Notes under the pieces: model-generated
Databases searched by the model: none
Told to the model about the DNA's origin: nothing
The model's input: the letters and a program-made list of their open reading frames with translations, nothing else
From: an uncultured Modestobacter sp.
Lineage (GTDB): Bacteria > Actinomycetota > Actinomycetes > Mycobacteriales > Geodermatophilaceae
DNA length: 64,000 nt
NCBI RefSeq assembly: GCF_947486615.1
Contig: NZ_CANKUD010000002.1
Span: 124,001 to 188,000 of the forward strand
Direction: 5' to 3'
Made by a program: the position numbers and the translations under genes
Shown: positions 57,384 to 64,000 of the stretch, in pieces
How the letters are laid out: each line of letters begins with the position of its first letter
How positions within the stretch are numbered: the first letter of the stretch is position 1

Positions 57384-58241
57384 TCACTCGGCCGGCGCCG
57401 CCACCGGCTCGGTGGGCAGGGAGCTCCACGTCTCCCGGGCCGGGGCGGCCGCCTGGCCGGTGGGGCAGCTGGACCGGAAGTCGCACCAGCCGCACTGCCG
57501 GCCCGGCGCCGGCGGGAACGCCTCGTCGACGTCGGCGCCGGCCTCCAGCGCCGCGGTCGCGGTGCCGATGTCGGCGGCGATGTCCTCGGCCCGGCGGACG
57601 TGGTTGGCCAGCGACCGGTCGGTGTGCTCGAACGCGGCCACCGTGCCGCTGGGCAGGTGGTGCAGCTCGACCCGGGTGCACGGCCGGCGCAGGGTGCGGC
57701 GCACGCCCAGGACGTACAGCGCCAACGCCGGTGAGCCGCGCGCCTCGTCCTCGGTGCTGGGCACCCGGCCGGTCTTGTAGTCCACCACCACCAGCTCGTC
57801 GCCGCGGCGGTCGATCCGGTCGACCCGGCCGGACAGCGCCAGCGCCTCGGTCGTCGCCCCGACGGTGCGCTCGGTGCCGGCCGGCTCGTCGGTGGGGTCG
57901 AGGTCTGCCACGTAGTCGGTGATCCAGCCGGCCGCCGTCGCCCGCCACTGCGCGGCCTGCTCCTCGTCCCGGAACCCGGCCCGCGACCAGCCGCCGTAGA
58001 GCAGCTGGCGGGCCGCCGCCGGGGTGCGCTTCTCCACCGGCAGCTCCCACCAGGACCGCAGGGCCGCGTGCACCGCCGAGCCGATCGTGTTGTGCGCCCA
58101 CGGCGGGCCCTTGGGCGGGCTGGGCCGGGTGAGGTACGCGAACCGGTAGCGGCGCGGGCAGTCGGCGAAGGTGGCGAGCTTGCTCGGCGTGCAGGAGAAC
58201 AGCCGCTTGGGCATGCCGGGCATCTCCAGCTGCGCGCTCAC
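57384..58241 (-). CDS. RecB-family (Cas4-like) PD-(D/E)xK nuclease with iron-sulfur cysteines
   Basis: 285 residues. C28 in FADCPRRYRFAYL, GSAVHAALRSWW (nuclease His), SGRVDRIDRRGDELVVVDYKTG (~137-159, Asp and DxK), and C-terminal QCGWCDFRSSC (~248-258): the four cysteines and core match AddB/Cas4-type nucleases. No Cas1/Cas2 or repeat array is near, so a CRISPR role is not supported; repair or resection is more likely. GTG 58241 has GAGGGGG upstream. Confidence 0.9.
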   Translation of the reverse strand: MSAQLEMPGMPKRLFSCTPSKLATFADCPRRYRFAYLTRPSPPKGPPWAHNTIGSAVHAALRSWWELPVEKRTPAAARQLLYGGWSRAGFRDEEQAAQWRATAAGWITDYVADLDPTDEPAGTERTVGATTEALALSGRVDRIDRRGDELVVVDYKTGRVPSTEDEARGSPALALYVLGVRRTLRRPCTRVELHHLPSGTVAAFEHTDRSLANHVRRAEDIAADIGTATAALEAGADVDEAFPPAPGRQCGWCDFRSSCPTGQAAAPARETWSSLPTEPVAAPAE

Positions 58242-58293
58242 CGTTCCCCCTCGCTGGTCACCCGGCCACGGTAGCCGGGCCCACCGACGGTCC

Positions 58294-59151
58294 TCAGCCG
58301 GTGAGGACGGCGGTGCCGGTCCCGGCGGCGAGCAACGCCTCGTACTGCTCGGGGTGGGTCGTGCAGGCCGCGATCGGGGTGCGCTTGTTGGTGCCGTGGT
58401 AGTCGCTGGAGCCGGTCTGCAGCAGCCCGAGCCCGGTGGCCAGCGCGCGCAGGTACGCCCGCTGGTCGGGGGTGTGGTCGGGGTGGTCGACCTCCAGCCC
58501 GAGCAGCCCGGCGTCGGTCATCGCGGCGATCGCGTCGTCCCCGACGACCCGCCCCCGGGAGGTGGCCAGGCCGTGCGCGAACACCGGCACGCCGCCGGCG
58601 GCCCGGACGAGCCGGACGCCGTCGAGCACGTCGGTGTCTGCCTTGGACACGTGGTACGGGCTGCGGTGGTGCAGCAGGGTGGCGAAGGCGTGGTCGACCG
58701 AGTCGACGACGCCGGCCTCCACCAGCGCCCGGGCCACGTGCGGCCGCCCGACCACGCCGCCCTCGCTACGGGCGACGATGTCGTCCCAGGCCACCGGGTA
58801 GCCGTCGGCGGCCAGCGCGGTGACGATCCGCTCGCCCCGGCTGAGCCGCTCCTCGCGCAGCCGCACCCGCTCGGCGGCGAACGCCGGGTGCAGCGGGTCG
58901 AACAGGTAGGCCAGCAGGTGCACGCTCACCGGCGGCTCGTCGGCCGGGAACCACCGGCAGGACAGCTCCATGCCCGGCACGATCGTCAGCCCGGCCGGTC
59001 GCGCGGCCGCGGCGGCCGCCCAGCCGGCGGTGGTGTCGTGGTCGGTGAGCGCGACGACGTCCAGCCCGGCCGCGGCCGCGGTGGCGACCAGGTCGGCGGG
59101 GCTGTCGGTGCCGTCGGAGACCGAGGAGTGGGTGTGCAGGTCGATGCGCAC
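58294..59151 (-). CDS. PHP-domain phosphoesterase
   Basis: 285 residues. VRIDLHTHSSVSDGTD (H6, H8, D13), VALTDHDTTAGW, PGMELSC, HLLAYLFD, GRPHVARAL, VFAHGLA and SSDYHG are the metal motifs of PHP hydrolases of the YciV/RNase AM and nucleoside 3',5'-bisphosphate phosphatase type. It may degrade pAp or short RNA. GTG 59151 is 6 nt after CAGGCT (leaderless type). Confidence 0.9.
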   Translation of the reverse strand: MRIDLHTHSSVSDGTDSPADLVATAAAAGLDVVALTDHDTTAGWAAAAAARPAGLTIVPGMELSCRWFPADEPPVSVHLLAYLFDPLHPAFAAERVRLREERLSRGERIVTALAADGYPVAWDDIVARSEGGVVGRPHVARALVEAGVVDSVDHAFATLLHHRSPYHVSKADTDVLDGVRLVRAAGGVPVFAHGLATSRGRVVGDDAIAAMTDAGLLGLEVDHPDHTPDQRAYLRALATGLGLLQTGSSDYHGTNKRTPIAACTTHPEQYEALLAAGTGTAVLTG

Positions 59152-59207
59152 GCCCCCAGCCTGCCGCACCGGGGTGCGCGCCCGTCGCGCGCGGTGACGC
59201 GGACCGG

Positions 59208-59879
59208 TCAGGACGGCGGGCGGGTGCGCGGGATCGGCGCGGTGTCGTGCCGGCGGCCCGACGTCAGCGGCGGTGGCATGTGCTGCTCGCGGGCGTCGCC
59301 GTCCCCACGGTCGTCGGCGTTCATCGACCCCTCGGCGTCCTCGTCGGAGCTGACCGGGTTGGTGGAGAAGTCGGTGCCGAACATCAGCTCCGACAGCCGC
59401 TTGTACAGCGACTTGGCGTGCGGCAGGAAGGTGATCTCGTCCAGGCCCTGCGCCTGCCCGGCGGACTCGAACCGGAACGTGCCGTAGCCGAGCACCTGCC
59501 CCCAGAAGGTCTCCTTCCAGGTCAGGTCGGTGATCCGGCGCAGCGGCATGACCGCGACCGTCCGGATGATCACCCCCGACGTCATGAGCACCCGCCGCCG
59601 GGTGATCAGGAAGTGCCGGACCCACCACTCGCCGACGTGCAGCCCGAGGTAGACCAGCGCGCCCACCACGATGAGCAGGCCGAGCACCGCACCGAACCGG
59701 TTCTCCGGGTCCAGCTGCAGCACCCACACTCCGACCGCGAGCGCCGGGAGGCCGCGGACCAGCGGGCGGGCCAGCACCGCAGGGTGCCGGCGGGTGGCGA
59801 TGACGGGGGGCTCGTCGGGGAGCAGGTACTTCTCGGCGTCCTTGCCCCAGCGGGGGCGCCGTTCGCGCGGGCCGGACAC
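59208..59879 (-). CDS. PH-domain membrane protein (YdbS/DUF304-like)
   Basis: 223 residues. Two close membrane segments (~40-80, ALAVGVWVLQLD and VLGLLIVVGALVYLGLHV), then a bacterial PH domain (HFLITRRRVLMTSGVIIRTV, MPLRRITDLTWKETFWGQVLGYGTFRFESAG) and an acidic disordered tail. PH-like domains of this type sit on the inner membrane face. Function unknown. It lies just after a 51-residue membrane protein on the same strand. Confidence 0.85.
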   Translation of the reverse strand: MSGPRERRPRWGKDAEKYLLPDEPPVIATRRHPAVLARPLVRGLPALAVGVWVLQLDPENRFGAVLGLLIVVGALVYLGLHVGEWWVRHFLITRRRVLMTSGVIIRTVAVMPLRRITDLTWKETFWGQVLGYGTFRFESAGQAQGLDEITFLPHAKSLYKRLSELMFGTDFSTNPVSSDEDAEGSMNADDRGDGDAREQHMPPPLTSGRRHDTAPIPRTRPPS

Positions 59880-59887
59880 GGCCGGGC

Positions 59888-60043
59888 TCAGATCAGGGAT
59901 TCCACGAACGAGGACAGCGAGCCGGCCGCGTCACTGAGCGCGCCCCCGGCGCTGCGCACGATGCCGGCCGCGTCCTCGGGCCGCTGGATGACGTAGAAGA
60001 CCACGAAGGCGATCGCCAGCCAGGTGAGCACCTTCTTCAGCAC
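59888..60043 (-). CDS. Small single-pass membrane protein
   Basis: 51 residues: basic start, one membrane segment (VLTWLAIAFVVFYVIQRP) and a Ser/Ala amphipathic C-terminus (SAGGALSDAAGSLSSFVESL). GTG 60043 has GGGAGG 14 nt upstream, a loose spacing. It is 8 nt from the PH-domain gene, so the two are likely co-transcribed and may work together. Confidence 0.65.
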   Translation of the reverse strand: MLKKVLTWLAIAFVVFYVIQRPEDAAGIVRSAGGALSDAAGSLSSFVESLI

Positions 60044-60219
60044 GGTCGCACCGTTCCTCCCATCGGGCAGCCAGGTGGTCGACGGCGTCCGGTGTGCCCC
60101 GGACGACGGCATGACGCACCACGGCCAGCTGGACCGCGCCCCATGGGTAACAGCTGCCCCAGGCGCAGCACCAGTCGCCACGCCGGGGTCTGCGGATCGA
60201 TCCTGATCCGCCAGCTGTG

Positions 60220-60843
60220 TCAGTGGCCGGGCAGCAGTCGCTCGGTGGTCGGGCCCAGCGGCAGGTCCGGGTAGACCCGCTCACGCAGGTCCAGCAACGT
60301 CAGGTCCTCGGCCAGCAGCCAGGCCGCCGAGGCCGGCCAGGTGACCAGCCACAACCACACCCCGTGCGCCTCGCCCACGTAGGCGGCGCGGTCGTCGCCG
60401 GTGGGCACGAGCCAGAGCGGGGCCCGCTGCCCGGCGGCCTCGACGGCGACCGTCGACGGTCCGCCGACGAGCTCGCCGGGGTCGACGCCGGGCAGCCCGG
60501 CGTACCCGCAGCCCAGCCCGGTGCCGGGCTCCTCGGCGACCAGCACCAGCTCCGCCGCGCCGCCGAGAGGTGCCGGTCCGGCGCAGGCGACGACGATCGC
60601 CCGGGCACCGGGCTCACCGCCCCAGGCCAGCCCGGTGACCGCCCAGCCCCGCGGCATCGGGTCGGGCACCCAGGCGGGCACCCGGGCGTCGGCGCAGACG
60701 GCGCTGATCGCGTCGTGCGCGACGACCGCGGTGTGGTGCAGCGGGGTGACCGCCGCGTGCCGGCGGCACCACCCCTCGGCGGTGTTGCCGGGCCGCACCG
60801 TCAGCGCCTCGCCGCAACGCGGGCACACCGGGGAGACGCTCAT
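60220..60843 (-). CDS. Conserved actinobacterial protein with N-terminal zinc ribbon (DUF6758-like)
   Basis: 207 residues. CPRCGEALTVRPGNTAEGWCRRH (residues 7-29) is a CxxC...C/H zinc knuckle; the rest is an alpha/beta domain with PMPRGWAVTGLAWGGEPGARA and repeated Gly/Ala-rich strands. Known only as an actinobacterial domain of unknown function. ATG 60843. Confidence 0.7.
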   Translation of the reverse strand: MSVSPVCPRCGEALTVRPGNTAEGWCRRHAAVTPLHHTAVVAHDAISAVCADARVPAWVPDPMPRGWAVTGLAWGGEPGARAIVVACAGPAPLGGAAELVLVAEEPGTGLGCGYAGLPGVDPGELVGGPSTVAVEAAGQRAPLWLVPTGDDRAAYVGEAHGVWLWLVTWPASAAWLLAEDLTLLDLRERVYPDLPLGPTTERLLPGH

Positions 60844-60935
60844 CGCCGCTCACCGTCCTTGTTCTGCGAGGTGTTCGTCAAGAGTTGATCAGCAGCTGGT
60901 CGCGCGCGACCGGCGCGTCGTGCGTCCTGCCGCCG

Positions 60936-60941
60936 TAGCCT
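60936..60941 (+). promoter_or_regulatory. -10 element, leaderless NUDIX gene
   Basis: TAGCCT ends 7 nt before the GTG at 60949. Confidence 0.6.
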
Positions 60942-60948
60942 CGCCCAC

Positions 60949-61362
60949 GTGGTCCGACCGCTGCCGGAGGTGCCGTGCGTCGGTGCCGTGGTGCACGACG
61001 GGCGCGGCCGGCTGCTGCTGGTGCGCCGGGCCCACGCACCGAGCGCCGGGACGTGGTCGGTGCCCGGCGGCCGGGTGGAGCCCGGCGAGTCCGAGGTCGA
61101 GGCCGTGGTGCGGGAACTGGCCGAGGAGACCGGGCTCACGGTGCGCCCGGTGCGTCCACTGGGGGCGGTGCGGATCGAGGGGGACGGCGTCGTCTTCACC
61201 GTCACCGACTGGTGGTGCACCCTCGCGGAGCCGGGCCGGCAGCCGGTGGCCGGCGACGACGCGGCCGACGCCACGTTCGTCGACGCGGCCGGGCTGGCCG
61301 CCCTCGACCTCGCCCCGGGCGTGCTCGCCACCCTGACGGGCTGGGGAGTGCTCCCCCGCTGA
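60949..61362 (+). CDS. NUDIX hydrolase
   Basis: 137 residues. VPCVGAVVHDGRGRLLLVRR and the complete Nudix box GGRVEPGESEVEAVVRELAEETG (~41-63), with the metal residues REL..EE intact. Likely ADP-ribose or nucleotide pyrophosphatase; substrate not deducible. Leaderless GTG start. Convergent with the MaoC-like gene. Confidence 0.9.
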   Translation: MVRPLPEVPCVGAVVHDGRGRLLLVRRAHAPSAGTWSVPGGRVEPGESEVEAVVRELAEETGLTVRPVRPLGAVRIEGDGVVFTVTDWWCTLAEPGRQPVAGDDAADATFVDAAGLAALDLAPGVLATLTGWGVLPR

Positions 61363-61437
61363 CCCGGCCGAGCGGTCAGCTCCCTGCCCGCTCGGGCCAC
61401 CGGCGCCCGGCTCCGGATCCGCTCGGGCCGGCGGCGC

Positions 61438-61944
61438 TCAGCTCCGGACCGGCTTGGGCCGGCCGGGCTGCTCGCCGCAGCGCGCCCGGCCGTGGGACTG
61501 CTTGGGCACCATGACCTTGCGCCGGAAGACGCAGACCACGGTGCCGTCCTGCTTGTAGCCGATGGTCTCCACGTGCACGACGCCGCGGTCGTCCTTGGAC
61601 CGGGACTCGGTCTTGTCCAGCACGGTGGTCTCGCCGTAGACCGTGTCGCCGTGGAACGTGGGCGCCACGTGCTTGAGCGAGGAGACCTCGAGGTTGGCGA
61701 TCGCCTTGCCGGAGACGTCGGGGACGCTCATGCCCAGCAGCAGCGAGTAGACGTAGTTGCCGACGACGACGTTCTCGCCGAACTCGGTGGTCTCCGCGGC
61801 GTAGTGGGCGTCCAGGTGCAGCGGGTGGTGGTTCATGGTGAGCAGGCAGAACAGGTGGTCGTCGTACTCGGTGACCGTCTTGCCGGGCCAGTGCTTGTAG
61901 GTGGCCCCGACCTCGAACTCCTCGTAGTACCGGCCGAACTGCAT
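61438..61944 (-). CDS. MaoC-like hot-dog dehydratase
   Basis: 168 residues: GRYYEEFEVGATYKHWPGKTV opening, LTMNHHPLHLDAHYAAETTEFGENVV with the hydratase helix (H..D..YA), VVGNYVYSLLLGMSV, and HVAPTFHGDTVYGETTVLDK, as in MaoC dehydratases of the mesaconyl-CoA hydratase / Rv2499c branch. Acyl-CoA hydration is inferred. ATG 61944 has GGGAG upstream. The C-terminus (KQSHGRARCGEQPGRPKP) is disordered. Confidence 0.87.
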   Translation of the reverse strand: MQFGRYYEEFEVGATYKHWPGKTVTEYDDHLFCLLTMNHHPLHLDAHYAAETTEFGENVVVGNYVYSLLLGMSVPDVSGKAIANLEVSSLKHVAPTFHGDTVYGETTVLDKTESRSKDDRGVVHVETIGYKQDGTVVCVFRRKVMVPKQSHGRARCGEQPGRPKPVRS

Positions 61945-62074
61945 CTGGCTGCTCCCGCGGGTCGACTTCGGCGACGGACGACGCGGGTGGGGCTGTCGGG
62001 ACGCCTGGTCCGCGGAGCGGAACGGGAGCGGCCGCGACGGAGCATCGATGACCCGTCTGGACGGGCGCCGATCC

Positions 62075-62080
62075 TACGAT
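62075..62080 (+). promoter_or_regulatory. -10 element, leaderless start of a membrane-protein pair
   Basis: TACGAT ends 6 nt before the GTG at 62087. Confidence 0.6.
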
Positions 62081-62086
62081 GGGCCG

Positions 62087-62575
62087 GTGCAGCTGCAGTC
62101 CGCCCCTGACCTGCCGGCCGATGCCGAGGTCGAGCGCCTGACCCTCGGTGGCCGGCGCGCCCGGCTCGCCGCGGCCGTGCTCGTGCTGGCCCTGTTGCTG
62201 GCCGGCACGGTCTGGGGGGACGACGACGCCTTCCCCTTCGGCCCGTTCCGGATGTACTCCACCCGGGCGAACCCCGACACGCCCGTGGTCTCGACCCGGG
62301 TGGTCGGGCTGACCGCCGCGGGTGAGGAGGTCCGGCTCTCCGGCGGTGAGGTGGGGCTGCGCCGCGCGGAGTTCGAGGGACAGCTCCCCCGGATCGAACG
62401 CGACCCGGCCCTTCTGGGGTTGCTCGCCGACTCCTACGCCGAGCACCACCCCGACGCCGAGGAGCTGGTGGCGGTGCAGGTCGTGCAGCGCCGTTTCGCG
62501 CTGGAGGACGGCCAGCGGACCGGTGAGGTCAGCGACCAGGTGCTGATCGAGCACGAACTGGAGGACGGCGAGTGA
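62087..62575 (+). CDS. Single-pass membrane protein paired with an HTTM-like gene
   Basis: 162 residues. A membrane segment (~25-45, LAAAVLVLALLLAGTVWG), then FPFGPFRMYSTRANPDTPVVSTRVVG and a C-terminal domain. The FPFGPFRMYS segment resembles proteins found beside HTTM/vitamin-K-carboxylase-like genes. GTG 62087 is leaderless. It overlaps the next gene by 4 nt (GTGA), so the two are coupled and probably form one complex. Confidence 0.75.
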   Translation: MQLQSAPDLPADAEVERLTLGGRRARLAAAVLVLALLLAGTVWGDDDAFPFGPFRMYSTRANPDTPVVSTRVVGLTAAGEEVRLSGGEVGLRRAEFEGQLPRIERDPALLGLLADSYAEHHPDAEELVAVQVVQRRFALEDGQRTGEVSDQVLIEHELEDGE

Positions 62576-63498
62576 GCACCTCCGCCACCACCCCGGACAC
62601 CGCGACGCCGGTGCGACCGCAGGAGGAACCGGCCGTCCCCGGGACGCCGCGCTGGTGGTTCCGGCCGGTGCCACTGGCCCGGATCGCGGTGTTCCGCGCG
62701 ATCGCCTACCTGTTCATCCCGGTGGACGTCTTCCTGACGACCGCCTGGGTGCGCGCCCACGCCGACGTGCCCACCGACTGGTACGCACCGCTGCTGATCG
62801 GCCGGCTGCTGCACCTGCCCACCCCGACGCACACCGTGGTGCTGGTCGTGCAGTGGGCGCTGGTGGTCGCCGCGGTGGCCGCCGCCACCGGCCGCGCGCC
62901 GCGACTGCTCGGCATCGCCGTCTTCCTCCTCTACTCGGAGTGGATGGTCATCGCGATGAGCTACGGGAAGGTGGACCACGACCGGATCGCCTTCCTGGTG
63001 GCCCTGGCCGTGCTGCCGACGATCGGGCGGGCGCGGCTGCGCGACCGGCGGTCGTCGGAGGCCGCCGGGTTCGCGATGGCGGCCGTGCTGGTCACCGTGA
63101 TGCTCACCTACTTCCTGGCCGCCTGGGCGAAGATCCGCTTCGGCGGCTGGGACTGGGCGACCGGCGCGACGCTCACCCGTGCGGTGGTCCGCCGGGGCAC
63201 CGAGCTGTCCGTGTGGACCCTCGACGTCGCCTGGCTGCTGCCGGCCGCGCAGTGGGTGATGATCGTGGCCGAGCTGGCCGCCCCGCTGATCCTGCTGGTG
63301 CGCACCGACCGGGCCCGGATCGGCCTGGTGCTGTTCCTGCTCGGTTTCCACGTCATGGTCTACGCCGGCGTCGGGATCATCTTCCTGCCGCACTGCATCG
63401 CGATCCTGTCGATCCTGCCGTGGGAACGGCTCTCGGTGCTCCAGCGGCGGAGCCGGGTGGGGCTCCCAGCCGTGCCCGGGAGCCCCACCCCCGACTGA
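62572..63498 (+). CDS. HTTM-like polytopic membrane protein
   Basis: 308 residues, about seven membrane segments. WFRPVPLARIAVFRAIAYLFIPVDVFL, WMVIAMSYGKVDHDRIAFLVALAVLP, YFLAAWAKIRFGGWDW and LGFHVMVYAGVGIIFLPHCIAI are the HTTM-type blocks, with the GKxxH and AAWxKIRxGG motifs of the vitamin-K-carboxylase-like superfamily. Substrate and activity unknown. Its last codons are the first unit of an 18-bp repeat. Confidence 0.82.
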   Translation: MSTSATTPDTATPVRPQEEPAVPGTPRWWFRPVPLARIAVFRAIAYLFIPVDVFLTTAWVRAHADVPTDWYAPLLIGRLLHLPTPTHTVVLVVQWALVVAAVAAATGRAPRLLGIAVFLLYSEWMVIAMSYGKVDHDRIAFLVALAVLPTIGRARLRDRRSSEAAGFAMAAVLVTVMLTYFLAAWAKIRFGGWDWATGATLTRAVVRRGTELSVWTLDVAWLLPAAQWVMIVAELAAPLILLVRTDRARIGLVLFLLGFHVMVYAGVGIIFLPHCIAILSILPWERLSVLQRRSRVGLPAVPGSPTPD

Positions 63499-63525
63499 GT
63501 CACCCAGCCCGACTGAGTCATCCAG
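63490..63525. repeat. Two 18-bp tandem repeats over the HTTM stop codon
   Basis: CCCGACTGAGTCACCCAG at 63490-63507 and a one-base variant at 63508-63525, with a decayed third unit. The TGA stop lies in the first copy and recurs in the second. Confidence 0.85.
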
Positions 63526-63634
63526 CCCGGCCGGGTCACCGATCCCCGGCCGGGACTGCTGACCCCGGCCGAGTCGGCCGGCTGCCGCGGGGGCACCCAC
63601 CCCCGGCCGGGTCGTCGGGCACCGTGCCCGGCTC

Positions 63635-63928
63635 TCAGAGCAGCGCACCGATCCGGGCCGCCATCTCCGACTCGTGCTGCTGGTAGGCCGAGGCGACGGT
63701 GGTGAGCAGCTGCCCCATGCCGGTGAGCGCCTCGCTCACCCCCTGGCTGGACAACCGCCACTTCTCGTAGAGCTCGCTGAACTGGACGGCCGCCTGGCTG
63801 TCGGTCCAGCCCTCGAGCACGGAGCTGTTGATGCTCGCCGAGAGCGTGGTGTGCCGGGCGCTGGTGTCCGCGGCCTCTCCCTGGCACCGGCCCGCCATGG
63901 CGTTGAGCGTTGCGATGTCGACCTTCAT
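63635..63928 (-). CDS. WXG100-family protein
   Basis: 97 residues: two long helices with a turn at EGWTDSQAAVQFSELYEKW (~44-62). The Trp of WxG is kept but the Gly is Asp (WTD). WXG100 proteins are exported by the ESX/type VII system as dimers, or act with toxins. No ESX component is in the window. ATG 63928 has GAGGAGGGG 2 nt ahead. A 9-bp hairpin (63942-63964) lies in its leader and TACCGT (63970-63975) is a possible -10. Confidence 0.82.
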   Translation of the reverse strand: MKVDIATLNAMAGRCQGEAADTSARHTTLSASINSSVLEGWTDSQAAVQFSELYEKWRLSSQGVSEALTGMGQLLTTVASAYQQHESEMAARIGALL

Positions 63929-63941
63929 GACCCCTCCTCGT

Positions 63942-63964
63942 CCCACCGGGCACCTCCCGGTGGG
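63942..63964 (-). promoter_or_regulatory. Hairpin in the 5' leader of the WXG100 gene
   Basis: CCCACCGGG/CCCGGTGGG perfect 9-bp arms with a 5-nt loop, directly upstream of the ribosome site; it could limit translation or stabilise the mRNA. Confidence 0.45.
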
Positions 63965-64000
63965 GCACGACGGTAGGGCGGTCCCCCGGTCGGTCGGGCC

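Noticed and set aside
57384-58241. Cas4 of a CRISPR system
   Set aside because: No repeats, Cas1/Cas2 or effector genes; the protein fits general RecB-like nucleases.

Overview
High-GC actinobacterial chromosome, most likely Geodermatophilaceae (Blastococcus/Geodermatophilus/Modestobacter type). This is inferred from about 72-75% GC, GTG-rich starts, WhiB7, AdnAB, mycoredoxin, ANTAR and WXG100 genes, and initiator tRNAs with a C1:U72 end. No transposase, integrase, phage gene or CRISPR array was seen. About 50 protein genes, two initiator tRNAs and many hairpin terminators are supported.

Layout. 0-5.3 kb: sugar and surface functions (family 2 glycosyltransferase, polysaccharide pyruvyl transferase, galT-galK), with a deleted cytochrome P450/ferredoxin relic and a small GNAT gene. 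5.4-8.0 kb: a SNF2 helicase flanked by two near-identical initiator tRNA genes. 8-24 kb: a block with the same content and order as the mycobacterial Rv3193c-Rv3199c region as I recall it (UPF0182, YlbL protease, DUF2342 metalloprotease, ThiF-like protein, ABC1 kinase, WhiB7, UvrD2, mycoredoxin, NudC). 24-30 kb: two M16 peptidase-fold genes coupled to nudC, a DUF2510 protein, an M20 peptidase and an epoxide-hydrolase-like protein. 30.3-31.2 kb: a small lower-GC stretch with an unrecognised membrane protein. 31-41 kb: adnA-adnB, an alkyltransferase-like protein, a Pro/Gly-rich membrane protein, a TIGR03086 protein and moeZ. 41-45 kb: a very large secreted GH31 glycosidase with three carbohydrate-binding-like inserts. 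45-53 kb: again as in mycobacteria (DUF3152, hydrolase, TetR, DUF3107, ferritin-like, rhlE, beta-propeller). 53-64 kb: MpaB-like oxygenase, lysG/lysE, VOC protein, RecB-like nuclease, PHP phosphoesterase, PH-domain and small membrane proteins, NUDIX, MaoC, an HTTM-like membrane pair and a WXG100 protein.

How parts work together. UvrD2, AdnAB, the alkyltransferase-like protein, the SNF2 helicase and the RecB-like nuclease make a DNA-maintenance group. WhiB7 has a long leader with its own promoter, a 134-codon leader ORF and an intrinsic terminator, which is the layout of a translation-sensing attenuator. GalK and GalT form the core of galactose catabolism. Many genes start 6-7 nt after a TAnnnT element, implying leaderless mRNAs. 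A dispersed hairpin element sits directly behind several stop codons, with changing but complementary stems. These last three, a cluster of DnaA-box-like sites at 14.9-15.1 kb, and a lower-GC patch inside the UPF0182 gene are the most unusual signals.
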